Assembly (NCBI RefSeq): GCF_003265705.1
Contig: NW_020312894.1
Coordinates: 923,171-987,170 of the forward strand
Length of the DNA: 64,000 nucleotides
Reading direction: 5' to 3'
Source of the DNA: Callorhinus ursinus
Lineage: Eukaryota > Chordata > Mammalia > Carnivora > Otariidae
The notes below the pieces were generated by a model, which did not search any database, was not told where the DNA came from, and saw only the letters and a program-made list of their open reading frames with translations. Positions 36,766 to 49,121 of this stretch are shown one piece after another (position 1 is the first letter of the stretch; every line of letters begins with the position of its first letter). Made by a program: the position numbers and the translations under genes.

Positions 36766-37769
36766 TCAAGCACCCTGGTGGAACAGACGTGAGCCGAGTC
36801 CAGGCGGCTGCAGAGCACACGCACCCCTGCGTGCCATCCCAGAGCGGCCGCTGCTGGGCCCCCACGACTCCCAGACAAAACCACGTGGAGCGCGCTGAGG
36901 AAGGAAATCTAGAAAATGCAGACCGATGGACAGCGAAGGGCAGAAAGCAAAGCAGCGGCCACCCAGCACAGGGGCCCCAGAGCAGCAGTTACAGGCTGCC
37001 GGGAGCTGTGTGGACACGCGAGCCTCCCAGGATGGTCAGAACCTGCCACACCGCCGGCCTCGAGCTTGCAAAGTCCGCCGTATGCCAAGCACACCTCCGT
37101 AAAGTTATGAAAACATTTCAGTTTCCACCAAGATACTGATCCACTGCAGCATACGAGCAGTGCATGAATTAGTGGACAGCGGGAACATGGGAACCCTAAC
37201 CCAATACTTAGTGACTCCCGTCAACCTTCATAGGTGTCACAGTGACACGGATGACGCTTTCAGTTCTTCCAGAGACACACGCAGACATGCTGATGCGTGA
37301 CGTCATGCTGCCTGGATTTCGCTTCAGTGACTGGGGGCGGGGGGCGGGGTGCCCCACAGGGCACGACCGCAACCAGACTGGCGTGAGCTGGAAACTGTGA
37401 GCGAGGCTGCTGGGCACCGAGGGATGTCGTTCTGTTCCCTCTACTTCATGCACGTTTTAAATTCACATAATAAAGAGTTTGTTCAACACAGTCGTCGTTT
37501 AACTCAACTCGGTAGGAGCAAGGCTAGAAACCGCCCACCGCCCAGGGCTGCGGAGCTGCACAGGGAGCCTGTTGGGATGATGGGAAAGGCAATCCATCCG
37601 TCTCTGATCTTCCCGGGTTCCTTAATGGCAGGGCAAGGGGGAACCGGGGCCCCCCGCATCTCTGGTCGACGCCCACTCTGAAACTCAGCTTGAAGACCAC
37701 TTCTGTTTGCCAGCTCTTAGGGGAGGGCAGGTGCCTGTGCTCAGAGCCTGGACGTCTGTCACCCTATCA

Positions 37770-37920
37770 CTCAAAGAGCTAAGAACTTCATTTTAAAACA
37801 GATGTAATTACGGCACGTGGTGAGAAATTCAAAATAGCTCATTAGAAATCATAATTTTAGTGACATACTGTGAAAATTTTCACTAACAGAAAAAAAGTAT
37901 TTCCTCTGCAAGTGAGTGAA
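37770..37920. promoter_or_regulatory. Candidate non-coding element with perfect palindrome, intron 2
   Basis: This AT-rich non-repetitive block has 'gatgtaattacggcacgtgg' (TAATTA overlapping, then an E-box CACGTG) and a perfect 14-bp palindrome GTGAAAATTTTCAC at 37870-37883. It has no frame or repeat identity. Enhancer function is inference. Confidence 0.4.
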
Positions 37921-40900
37921 GCTGTGGGGACTTCAGGAGGCAAGCATAAGCCTTCGCAGACAGAGTTGTAAATGGCCCTGGCAGGGAAGCCAGGCGGCCC
38001 CCCAGCAGGTGGAAGACAGGGGGACGGGCTGTGCTCCCCACTGCTGGACGATGCCAGAACACGCCCTCCACTGTGTACTCTTACCAGACCGCACCCCGGG
38101 GCCCGGGGCCACTTCCACTGCCATGTCCTCGTGTGACAAAACAGATCCCAGGAACCACTGCCCTGGGGGACACGCATGTCCTTGGGGTCGGGCTAGCAGC
38201 TGCCAGGGGCCTGACAGCTGGCTCTCTGGGGACAAACCCCGACTGGTGGAATGTACCTGTCTCCATGGCATAAACGCCCCGGTGGCCCAAGCTCCTGACA
38301 TGACAGCACTGAACGTGGAATTCGGGAGATGCTCTCTCCTCCTACAGACACCAATAACCGAGAGGCCGGCAGTGAAATGCAGTAAAGTAACTAGGATGTG
38401 GTGAGCAGGAGCAGCTGTCATCTGTGGTTTTGTGTCACTGACTCAGTTACGGGATTTTTAGTAATGCTGCACAGAGCAGCCAGGGCAGCAGGTTCGCCAC
38501 GGGCAGGGTGGCCGCGTGGGCTCTCCGGGAAGCACACCTGCTTGCAAGGAGTCCTGCTCCGTCCTTCCTGGCGGACACCCCGTGCCTGATGCCCCGGGCT
38601 GCCTGAGCGTGCACCTCCTGGACAGCCTGCCTCGGACAGTGGCTGTGGGCGGTCAGCGAGGACGCCAGGGTCTGGCACTCAGCACAAGCCGGACAGAGGA
38701 AGCCCCTGACTGGTGGCGTGGGTTTGACACCACCGCACACTCCTCGGGCACAGAGCTCGGTGTGGAGGGTGCGCCAGGCCCCCTGGAAGGAGCTCTGGAC
38801 CGTGGATGATCCTGGGCAGGGATTCCTTCAGGCCGATGCCAGGGACACCTTGAGGACAGAGAGGAAAAGTCCCCCACAGGGGGACAGCAGGCTCGCGTCA
38901 CTTCTGGTGGGAACCACATCTCGGTGAACGACACAGGGCCAGGTGGTCCCAGTCTGCAGGCAGGTCAGTGTGAGCAGACGCATGCCTCTGCCCCAGCAGG
39001 GCCTCCACCCAGCCGGGCCCATCCCGCCTGATGGTGACACTGGCGTAGCTTCACCTGGACAGCAAGCAAGGCACTGCCCAAAGCGCATACATACTTCATT
39101 CACCAAAATTCTACCAAAAAAAAAAAAAAAGGAGCTTCTGATAAAAATACATGTGTTCTTTCATCAGAAGGATCAAGAAAAATATTTGGAAAAGAGTGAA
39201 TTAGAAACGTGGGTAAGAAAGCACCTGAGGAATCACTCACGCACACACGCACCCACCGCAGCTTGCAGCCCTCCGGACGCTGTGCAGGTGGCCCAGGGAA
39301 GCCGCGAGGCAGCCTTGCCCAACCACCGGCCCCTCCGCAGGCCCAGAGTCAGTGTTAAAAATAGCAACAGCCAGGCCTTGTTAGGCTTTCTGCAGAGAGG
39401 AGCATCTGAGTGACCTAAAAAGGAATCACATCCTGCACACAGGCCAGTGGAAGCCTGATGTGGCCGAGATAAGGAGCAGAAAGGAGACAAAAGAATTTCT
39501 CGAGAGAAAAACCACTGCTATTTACCAAGTCCACTTGGAAAACATGCTCATCTGGAAGACCCTCTGCCCACCTCCAGCCTGGGGCAGCAGGGGCTTGACC
39601 TCTGCAGGCACAGCCACCCTCCCCGGGCGCGGGGGCTGTGCTGGGTGGGTGGGGGTGGAGGCCAGGGGCCTGTCCCCAGGAGGAAGCCCAGACCCAGCTG
39701 CCCACGGCCCTGATGGGGTGCCCTCCCGCAGTGCACAGCGTGCACATGGCCGCCCAGCACCTCCCCCCACGGCCAGCACACACAAGGTCACAAGCCTCGT
39801 GGCCTCGCCAGCCGACCAGCGTGAGGTCTTCCGGAGCCTGTGTGAGGCCGGACTCAGGCTCTGCGTCCAGGATGGGTTCGGCCTGGCTGCCGCCCCAGCG
39901 TGTGAGGCTGGAGTTTCCTCCGTGCGTGGCAGCAGCCCAGCCATGCCCACAGCTGACCGCAAACACCAACCCACCACCCCCGGAGGCTGCACAAGCCACC
40001 GTGCTGCACACGTGCACGCGGGTCTGCGAGGCTGGGCAAGAGACCGCTCCCATTACAGAGCCAGGAATGTGGAGCCCACGCTTCACATTCAATTCAATTT
40101 CAAACAAAACTTGTTGCTTTAGGACATCAAAGCTCTACTGGAACTGGTCAGTTTTAACTTAAAAGGCACGTTCACCCAACTGAGATGGGGAGCAGGATCA
40201 AACCGGGTCCTTGGCAGATACGGTGAGGACTCCCAGCTGCTTTACCCGTGCTCACCTGGCTTTACGCTGACCCCAGGGGCCAGCAGCGGCCACAGCCCCA
40301 CGGTCACCACACGAGACACCTCAGCACCCCTTCCCAACGCACACCCACCACTTCCATGAGGCCCCTTCGTTGAGCCATTTCGGCTGGAAAGAGACTGTGA
40401 TCCCAGGACCTAAAAGACTCCCAGGGCCCACACCTGGCTCTGACCTTCCCGGTCAGCTGCCCTCCTGCCCCTCCCGGACCCCTAATGATCATCTCTCCTG
40501 CTCCTCCCAACCTCCCCGTTACCCCTGAGCAAATGGCCTGCGCTGAACTCGAGTCAGTACTCTCCAGAGCCCAGCAGGCCCCAGCAGACCCTGTGCCTCC
40601 TCTCCGTCCTGGGCACTAAGGACTCACTTCCAGTCCCAATGCTCCCATAGGGGTTACCACCAACGCTGCTAGGAACCCCAGATCCTGGATCCAGGCAACT
40701 GAGGACTCCCGTCTCCTACTGGGTCCACAGGCCCCACCCCTGCCCACTGGTCCAACCAACTTCCTCCTTCCTCACGCGGCCCAATCTGTCGGCAGGCGGC
40801 TGGCCCTCGACCGGAAGGGCTCAGTTCCCTCCTGAGCCTCCCTGCCTCCTACCTCCTCCTCCCCCTGCCTGGTGCCAGGAAGCCACACCCAAGCCCCTCC

Positions 40901-41024
40901 CAACGGCTGCCCTGCGTCGTGGAACCCTGCCCATCCATCCCTAGCGCCCTGCGGGCCACCTTGCCCCTCACTCACCCCAGGCCTCCCGACTTGGTGGCCA
41001 GCCCAGCCTTTGGCACTGCAGAGG

Positions 41025-41120
41025 CTGGGGCTCCCGTCCTGTGGCTGGGTGGCCTTGGGCACATCTCCTGACTCAGCACACCTCAGTTTCCTCATCTGCT
41101 GAGCGGGACCACAGCACAGG
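41025..41120 (+). mobile_element. MIR
   Basis: 'ggctgggtggccttgggcac' (41043) and 'cctcagtttcctcatctgct' (41082) match the conserved MIR core ('gtgaccttgggcaagtc... cctcagtttcctcatctgta') in the correct order and spacing. Head and tail are lost. Confidence 0.85.
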
Positions 41121-42734
41121 TCACGCTGTACTCCGGGGAATAAGGGCCCAGCCTGGCAAGGACCTATGGCTCAGCAGCAAGGACCGACCCTGGACAAGCC
41201 CTTTGAGACCGAAGGAAATGGGGGCACGTAGGTAACGCGAACTTAGAAATCACCTGGGATCCCACAGCCAACCGTTGTCACACGTGTGAACTGAACACAG
41301 CCGCAAAGGCCTGCGAGGGCACGACATCACGAGCTACTTCCCAGGTTCCGTGGGCATGAGGCTGAGAGGCGGGGTCTGGGAGTGCAGGATGGGCCTCCAT
41401 GGCTGTGAGTGAGGGTCTGCATGCCCTCGCCCACCCAGCGGGGGGGAGAAGGCACCAGGGTTGGGGGTCAGAGCAGCTTCGAGATCCCCGCAGCCTCGTC
41501 TGTGTGCGCCGGCAGCCAGATGGGTCCTCTGTGGCTGTCAGCGGCAGACAGGAATGCGGAAGCGCCGCTGGGCTGGACAGTGACAAGGGGCGGCTCACCG
41601 TGTCTCTCCCCTCCCATCTGCCACGGTGGCGCCCAAAATGCGCCAGGGCAAATCGCAACGTGTTGAGGGTGTAAAACCCGTCAGGGGTGGCACGAGAGGG
41701 CAGGTGGGAGGGGCCCCTGACTGCACTGGCCGAGTGCTAGGTATTAACGCAGGGACACGCTGGGTTCCCCGAAACGTTACTAAAGCTAATTCCCTCCTGT
41801 GCCTAGAGATCTGGTACCATGTGCTCTCAGGACACTCCTGGGCAGCGCGGGGCTCGGTCCCACAAGATGGACTCTGGCCACCCTCCTGTTGGCGCTGTAC
41901 AAACTCTTCCTCATTTGTAAGACCTCTTCGTAAAATTTTTAAAAACCGCAGTTTTGCAGTCCGATCCAGCAGTCCTTTCCTCGGTGACCTTCAACTATCG
42001 GAACCTGGAAGAGAAGTCCCACGCAGCCAGCTGGGGCGCTCTGTCCCCCGCTCCCCAGCACACGCAGGACAGGCCAGGTGGGGGGGCAGGGCCACCGCTC
42101 AGTGCACCGCGGTCCAGCAGGCACTTTAATCCACGCTCACAGCAGGCCAGGCAGTGGCACCGCGTGTTACCAGCAATGCCTCCATTGTCCCGTACGAGAC
42201 CTCAGGGTGTAGTTGCCATGGCCGTGAGGCGCACAGAGAGCGTCCGCCCTTGCCCGGAGCCACACAGCCAGGAGGGGGTGGCCCATCAGCCCTGGGCTGC
42301 CATGCTGTCTCTTACTGGGGAGGTAAGGCAGGCTCGGAGCCCTAGGCTGTGCCCACGGACGTGCAGACAGGAGTGCATGTCAGGAGGTGAGGCACGTCAT
42401 CAGCTCTGCTTTCAGAGCTTCTATCTGAGATTAACTTGTAGAAAAGCACCGTCCACGCTCCCCGAGAGCGCACTGGGGCTGCTAATCTAATCCACAGAGC
42501 GCTGTGACCCGCGGGACAACAATGTCTCAATCAGCACCGGCAACAAAGCCCCCGGGTCACAGGCCAGGCCCTCATCCCGAGCCACGCCTGTCCCCGCCCT
42601 CTGCCACTGCAGGCCCACGGTCCAGCCCGGGCAGCGTGCCCTACACCCGACTTCTCCAGACCAGCTGCCGCACCACAGCCAAAGGTCTCACGCAGCTGAC
42701 CTCTCCCCAGGGTTTGGCCAGTTCCTAATTATGA

Positions 42735-44640
42735 TGAATTCTAATTCGTCAGTTTTTTTTTTCTTATGAATTGTGCTTTTGGTGCGTCTAAGAAATCTTT
42801 GCCTAATTCAAGGTCACAAGGATTTTCTCCTAAAATTTCTTCCAGAACTTTTATAATTTTAAGTTTTATATTTAGGTCCACAGCTTACTTTAATCTTTGT
42901 GTACGATGGAAAGTATAGAAAATTTGCGTCTGTGTGGGGAACGACAGACGTCCAATTTCCCAGCACCATCTGCTGAACACGTGTCCCTTTCTCTCAGGAA
43001 CCGTGGTCAGCCCGGGCCGATCACCGGGCCATACTCCTGGGTTTATTTCTGTTCCACTGATGGAACTCTGTCCTTCTGTCCTCCCGTTACTTTACAATAA
43101 ACCTTGAAATGAGAAACTGTGAGTCCCTAAACTTTTGGCTATTCTAGTTCCTTTGTCTTCCCATATAAAATTTTAGACGTATTTTGCAGGCTTCTACCAA
43201 AACACCACGCAGAGATTTCAAGGGGAACTTCACTCAACAGGGGCTCAGTCAGTGGGGAGCAACCGTGCTAGCATCACGGAGTGTCCACCTCACGAACAGG
43301 GCGCGCCGCCCCATCTCCTCTCACCTCTGGTCTCCTTCATACACGGGTCACAGGTCTCGGCACACACCGCTCCCATGCGCGGCATCCGTGCCACGCCCCT
43401 CACTCCAGCACGAGCGCCATGTCACATCTGACATGTCCGGTGTTACAGCTGACAGGAAGAAGGTGTTTCTGTATGCTGCCAACTAAATAAATGTGCTCAT
43501 GCTTGCAAAGTCTCTGTGGGTGCTTCACGAACCCCCAGCAGCGTCGTATGTTCACCCACACAGGGAGTTTTATTCCTTCCTTTCAAATCTTCATGGCTTT
43601 CATTTCCTTTTCTCACCTTACTGCACCTGCCAGGACCCTCGGGACTGCAGTGAGCACGAGGGGGACGCCAGGCGCCCCTGCCCTGCCCCGGTGGGTCTGC
43701 GGTCAGCTGTGGGCTCTGAAGATGCTCTCTACAGGCTGGGGGAGGTCCCCTCGGTTCTTAGTTTCCTGGGAGTCTTCATCAGAATTAGTTCTAGAATTGT
43801 GCCAGATGCTTTGTCTGCATACACCAAGATGACCGAATGGCTTTTCTTTGTGAATCTGTTGACACAGTGGATTTTACAGATCTCTGACTTCACAGGTGAT
43901 GATGCGCTAACATTTTGGTATGTTGTGTTTGTGTGTGTGTGTTTGTGCGTGTACATGTGTGCGTACGCGTGTGTGCATGTCTACGTGCATGTACGTGTGC
44001 GCGCGTATGTGTGTACGTACATGTGCATATACGTGTGTGCGCGCCTACATGCATGTACATGTGTGCACGTGTGCGTGCACGTGCGTGTACACGTCTCTGT
44101 GTGTGCTTGTGTGCGTGTACATGTGTGTTCACGTACGTGTACATGTGTGCGTGTACGTGTGTGTGCGTGTGTGTGCACTGCTTCACACCGTTGGCGTTGT
44201 TTTCTAGTCTGCATCTGTTTCATGGGAGACACTGCATGTACTTTCAGCAGGTAAAGCCTCCACCTGCCGTGGTGTCGCGAGGAAGCATCACCTGGGCTTC
44301 AGTCTTCCTGGAAGTTTCTCAACAATTGTGATTGTTTCTTGCTTAAATGTTTGATAGAACTTGCCAGTGAAACCACACGCTCCTGGAAGATTTTGTCAGA
44401 AAGTGTTGGGCGAATTTTAATTTAACAGAGAGAGGGCTACTGAGTTCACTTTCTTCTGACTGTAAGCTCTGATGCTTTATTTTTCTAAAAATATGTTCCT
44501 TTCATATAAATTTTCAAATTTATCAGCACAGAATTGCCTATGATATCCCCTTCTTCACTCCTTAATGCCTGCAGGGTTTTTAGTGATGATGCCCCATGCC
44601 AGATCTCTGAAACTGGTGATTTTGTCTTCTACGTTCAGAA
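42735..44640 (-). mobile_element. L1 relic, ORF2, antisense, strongly GC-shifted
   Basis: The plus strand follows the antisense of L1 ORF2 across about 1.9 kb. Landmarks are 'ttgtgcttttggtgcgtcta' (42772), 'tctttgcctaattcaaggtc' (42797), 'tgggtttatttctgttccac' (43039), 'ccagatgctttgtctgcata' (43802), 'cgaatggcttttctttgtga' (43834) and 'aaatgtttgatagaacttgc' (44345). The part at 43200-43500 is recognisable only by position because it has become GC-rich. A TG/Z-DNA tract is inserted at about 43921-44180. The 5' portion continues in opposite orientation at 44640. Confidence 0.8.
43921..44185 (+). repeat. Alternating purine-pyrimidine (TG/CG/TA) tract
   Basis: About 260 bp of almost continuous TG, CG, TA and CA alternation ('tgtgtgtgtttgtgcgtgta' type). 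Long alternating tracts with CG steps are classic left-handed Z-DNA formers. Frames open through it on both strands give cysteine/valine- or threonine/histidine-rich spurious ORFs. Confidence 0.92.
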
Positions 44641-44830
44641 ATTAGATGTAGAAAAGCAAATTAAATCCAAAATAATCAAAAGAAAGGGAAAACATAAAAA
44701 GCAGAAATCAATGAATGAAAAAAAGGAAAAACAATAGACATAATAAAACTCAGAGCAGGTTCTCCAAGATCGACAAAACTGATAACCCTCTAGCCACGCT
44801 CCTGATTGGTTTTCTCCTCTGTAGGGTCCT
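44640..44830 (+). mobile_element. L1 ORF2 fragment, inverted relative to 42735-44640
   Basis: 'aaagcaaattaaatccaaaa' (44653), 'gaaatcaatgaatgaaaaaa' (44704) and 'gacaaaactgataaccctct' (44773) match the sense strand of the early L1 ORF2 part that would lie just upstream of the neighbouring antisense piece. The arrangement is that of a 5'-inverted L1 (twin priming). Confidence 0.7.
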
Positions 44831-45489
44831 ATATCCTTGCCCCCTGGTAATCCCTGATCGGTGTAAACAGTGACCGTACCCTCCACCTTGCTGGGTGCCC
44901 GCCCGGAAATTTCCTCCAGTGGTAGGTGGGGCAGCCACAAGGCCGCTCTGACCCTCTCCGTGGTCACCGCCTGGCCCAGCCTGGGGTCTGATGTTTGAAA
45001 ACCATGGTTTCACAGATGTTCCCTGGTTTTGATTTGTTTAAGGTGAGAGGGTAGGTCTGGTGCCCGTTCCTGCAGGTTACCTGGAAGAAGGCACTGGCTC
45101 ATCACCTTACTTTTTCCACTCTTGTCAGGAAAACTTGAAACGGCAAACAGCACGTCCAGTTGAGATCCCTGATTTAGGTTCTCTCAACCTTACTTACCAC
45201 TGAGCTGTTTCACAATTCTGTGAATTCTAGAACCTGATAGCAATGCAAATGATTCCTGACCATAGGAACCCAGAGTCCGCTGGGAAGAATGGATTACTGG
45301 CCCACTGTTCACTTCTCAGGCAGTCACTCGGCTGCTGGGAGAATCTGGCTTTGCTCTGTGGAGTCTTGTTTGAAGCAGGTCTAACACCTCTCTTTCTTTC
45401 CTCTCTCCCTAATAAGAAATACTTATGATTTTAAAAATCTTCAGTACTTGCTCAATTTATATTTGTATGACGGACATTATAACAGTTTT

Positions 45490-45640
45490 AAAATTTATCT
45501 ATAGCTTCACAGTAAACTTGAAACAACCTCGGAACCCATCAACAGAACAATGGCCTGTCCAGCTAATGAGATACTCAGAAGCCAACAAAATAGTGTGCAT
45601 TCATTTACACAAACTTCCCAGCTTACCAAAAAAAGAGTAA
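45490..45640 (+). mobile_element. L1 relic, 3' part of ORF2
   Basis: 'cttgaaacaacctcggaacc' (45518), 'catcaacagaacaatggcct' (45537) and 'gagatactcagaagcc' (45567) match the L1 stretch 'ggaaacaacccaaatgtccatcaacag...'. It is short and truncated. Confidence 0.6.
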
Positions 45641-48600
45641 GCTGTAAAAATACATGTATCTGCAACCTGCTAAGCACGGTCCCCCTTCCCCCGGGGCACA
45701 CAGCCAGGGAGACTCGCACTAGGGCGTGAGCGTCAAACCAGAGGCAGAACAGGGTGGGGGTACTGATCTCTACTTTCTGCTTTGTGCAACTTCCCTGCAC
45801 CGTTATTGGAGAAGGAAGTGTCGAACACACACCATGCGCCACACACACTCCTAGGCACTCAGAAGAGTGAGCAGGACAGCCCCCTGCCCCAGGAGCGTGC
45901 CCGCAAGTACACCATCACCACAGAGGGAGAAGAGTTAGACCTGACTTCCCAGCAGCCTCGCCCGCAGCTCGGAGAGTTCAGAGTGGACCCGGGCAGCGGG
46001 ATGGCTGCTCCTGCCCATCCTCAGGTGTGGGCATGGTCCCCTCAAGAGCCTTCCTGAGAACCCCAACCCTGGGCAGGCCACTTCCTTCCCAGCACCGCCC
46101 TGGGCTGCCCGTGGGGCTCTCCAGCTGTCTCTCCCGTGTGATGGGCGCTCCCAAGGGCAGGGGGTGTCTGGCCCACTTGCACCTGGCATGCTGGCTGGCC
46201 CTCTCGCACAGTGGCCTCTCCCTCTCCTTGAAGGGGCAGTGATGCCATCATGGGCACATCTCGTAACCTCATCCAACCCTATTCACCCCCTGAAAGGCCC
46301 CGCCTCACACACTATCTTCAGCACAGGAACTTGGGAGAGACACGAAGGTCGAGGCCAAGGCAGACGTGGAGCCCGCATTTCTAGGGGGAGAGACAAAGAC
46401 CTCAGTACCCGACAGGCAGGGACTGCAAGTTCAGATGGTGACGACGAGTCCACGGAGCACAATGAGAGTGTGGGGGACGCCAAGAGAGTGACCTGGAGGC
46501 CAAAAGTGTCAGAGGCTCATCAGAACTAACGACGGAAACACCTGCCGTCTTCTCTCCTGCTCCCTGCATCTTTACGGTGAGCAAAGGTTACAGAAAAGGC
46601 AAAGATTAATCCACGGGTTCTAAAGCACGAATGTCGTATTCAGTTCTGTGTTTAAAAAGGCAATGACCAGTACCCCCGGACCTCGAGGTCCCTCCTCCCT
46701 GAGCACTGGCCCTTGCTCTGGGCGGGGCCCGCTCCCTCTCTGCTCCTGGCAGCTCTTGAGCTGCGGTCGGCCGGCCGATCACCTCACTGACCCAGTCAGC
46801 CTGAAATGTGTCAGGGGACTTCCGTTAAATTTTTATAAGAATCATCACTGAAAATTCTCTGTCACTGAAATGTTTTCCTTCTGAAGAGACCTGTGCTTAT
46901 AAACCAGGAAAAGCTGCACCTCCATCCAGTGCACCGTCATGCACGATCCTGTCTCTCCACGAAGGCTCCAGACTCCGGGAAGGACTCTGGGAAGGACACC
47001 AGGGGCTCTGGAAACAGAGTCTGAGGAAAACAGCAGGCCGCCTGCCCCTCTGGGTTCCAGGTTCCGGAAACAGCCCAACATGGCTCGTGTGCAGCGAGGA
47101 GGCTGAGAAAGGGGGAAACACCTGTGGTCTGCGGTTTTCCAGGGGTCAGAGTTCACAGAAAGCACAGCTGCCCAGCTCCGAACTCACTCGCAGGCCACGG
47201 GTAGCCTGGCTGCCGCCGCACGCCCCAGGAACCACGTCATCAATAGAAGGGCAAAGCTTGCGAGTGTGCGCTCAAATTCAGTCTGGGGCTGTCGGGCAGG
47301 GTCTCTCACCGAGGACGGCACCCCGCACCCCCCCAGCGTGGGGCCACTTACTTGCCCCTCCAAGCTCCAAGACGGGCACCCAAAAGAGATCTCAAACTCT
47401 GTGTCCACCTCTGAAAGGCACACAAACAGGAGCTGCAGCTTCCCATGGCAGCCACTCCAGCCCAAAGGACACAGGCCCAGAGAGCAGGACGGGGGCCCCG
47501 TGGGCAGAGGGGCCCCGGAGCCCATCCAGCCCCCGATGGCCCTGCCTTCACCCACTCAGCCGGCTTCCTGCCCAGAGCTGACCCTGGCCAACAGCTCTGG
47601 CAGGCCTGAAGCTGGGCTGGGGGTTCCTGGGCAGGGCAGAATGCTAGAGCAGGAAGGGCTGAGGGCCTCCCAACAGTCTCCCACCCGCCCACCCCAGAAG
47701 GGGCTCCTTCCAGAGCTTCCCTCATGTCCTCGGGATCTGCCTTCCGACCCTGCCAAGAACCAAGCAGACAACTGGCAGACAGGGAGGGAGGGGCCTCACC
47801 TCCAAACACACCAGGAGGACACACCTCTCTGGACACAAGGGGTAAAAACGTCTGCCCAAGGCGCCTCCCTCCGGGGGCCTGCGGTCTCTTCCAGAGTCGA
47901 AGCAGCATCTGCCGCCACCTGCCACTGCACTCTGAGCCCCCAGTGGATGGGTCACATGGCCACCCTCGACACCCGGCGTGGACAGTGGAAGCCTGGAGCA
48001 GCCCACTGGCCCGTTTTCACAGGCCTGTACTCAGGCCACCCTAACCCAGGGCCCAGACAGTGCCCAGAGCAGGCAGGACACAGCCCATGCCCAAGTGGAC
48101 CTGCTGCTGTCCAGCCCCTCTGCCCCTCAGACCTCAGCCTGCCGGACCCGAAGGCCAGGAGGAAGGGAGGCCCAGGGCCAGCCCCAATATCTCTTGCTGT
48201 GTCCTGTTCCCAAAACACCCCCACTGGCTCAGCAGTGCCGCAGGAGGGCAGGGGATAGTCCCCGCTCCTCCCCCACCGCCCCACCTGCACCACCCTCCTC
48301 CCAGCTGCCCTCCGGGGTGTGGGCCCCTCACCTCCTGGCAGGTCCAGTCACCCACTGCCCCCGCCACACTGGATGCCAGGCCACTGGGCTCCTCTCACCC
48401 ACAAGGCCTCCCCACGCACCCCCTGCCTCAGAGCGGCCTCTCCAGCGCCCTACCTAGGGATCCCAGACACACACGAGTCACGTGCTCAGCCCTACTGCTT
48501 CGGTCATCCTCACTGCCCTGCAAACACCTGAGCTGCCCTTGGTTGAGCTCATGCTGTGGAGCACAGTTGTGTGTCCACTGCTCCGAATCCAGTCCCCAGC

Positions 48601-49079
48601 ATCCGGCACAGAACTACCCACAGACCAGGGGCTCCACCAATACCTGCTCAACACCCAGTGCTGGAACTGGCCCCTCATCCTGCCAACGCGTCCCCCTCGA
48701 GCCTGTGACCCAGGTCCACCTCGCCCCAGCCGAGTCTCCATGCTTCCTGCCCAGACCCCACAGTGGCCCCTCCACGTGGCTTTGCCACCTTTATGCTGCA
48801 ACCACAGGACCCTCCTGAAAGGCACCCTCCTGTCCCCAGAAGCTTTCAATGGCCTCCCCCTCGAGTAATGCAGAGACCCCTGCCCTGGGCCTCGGAGTCC
48901 TGGCCAGAGGAGGGGAACCTGAACAGGAGATTCTGAGGAGGAACGTGACGCCCACCACAGCCAGCCCCGCGACAGCGCAAGCCCACACGATTCGGACAAA
49001 ACACGGTTTCCACAAAAACGAAGTACTCACGGCATAAATACTTCATCTGAGAGAGCGTGCTGTCACCAGCACTTCTTAC

Positions 49080-49121
49080 CTGATAAAATTCCCGAAGCCA
49101 GTTCTTCTGTAGGTTTTCTGG
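49080..49121 (-). CDS. INPP5A: INPP5A exon 2 (42 bp, internal coding exon)
   Basis: The minus strand reads PENLQKNWLREFYQ, 14 whole codons, which I recognise as about residues 26-39 of the type I inositol 1,4,5-trisphosphate 5-phosphatase. This enzyme removes the 5-phosphate of Ins(1,4,5)P3 and Ins(1,3,4,5)P4, ending the calcium-release signal; the human protein is about 412 residues and is membrane-anchored through a C-terminal prenylation motif. A polypyrimidine-rich acceptor ending in TTTATAG precedes the exon (to 49122) and a CAG/GTAAG donor follows it (49079 downward). The exon is phase 0 at both ends, so skipping it would delete 14 residues without a frameshift. It directly precedes exon 3 in frame. 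Exon 1, with the start codon and the first catalytic motif, lies beyond the right edge. Confidence 0.96.

Larger units (their letters stand above)
30593..49079 (-). other. INPP5A: INPP5A intron 2 (18,487 bp, complete)
   Basis: This is the complete intron between exons 2 and 3, bounded by a GTAAG donor (49079 downward) and a CTCCCCAG acceptor (30593 upward). It holds L1 relics at about 35.8-36.5, 42.7-44.8 and 45.5 kb, a MIR near 41.1 kb, polypurine, CA and TG tracts, and AT-rich candidate elements near 33.3 and 37.8 kb. The intervals 30.6-33.2, 33.5-35.8, 38-41, 41.1-42.7 and 45.7-49.0 kb are GC-rich with many stop-poor frames but no recognisable gene. Confidence 0.93.

Noticed and set aside
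43493..44254. Cysteine/valine-rich frame that could suggest a secreted Cys-rich protein
   Set aside because: The Cys-Val pattern is the direct translation of the TG/CG alternating tract inside an antisense L1.
47266..48258. 330-codon open frame on the plus strand
   Set aside because: Low-complexity Pro/Ser/Gln-rich translation without conserved motif or splice structure; overlapping frames of similar length occur on the other strand.
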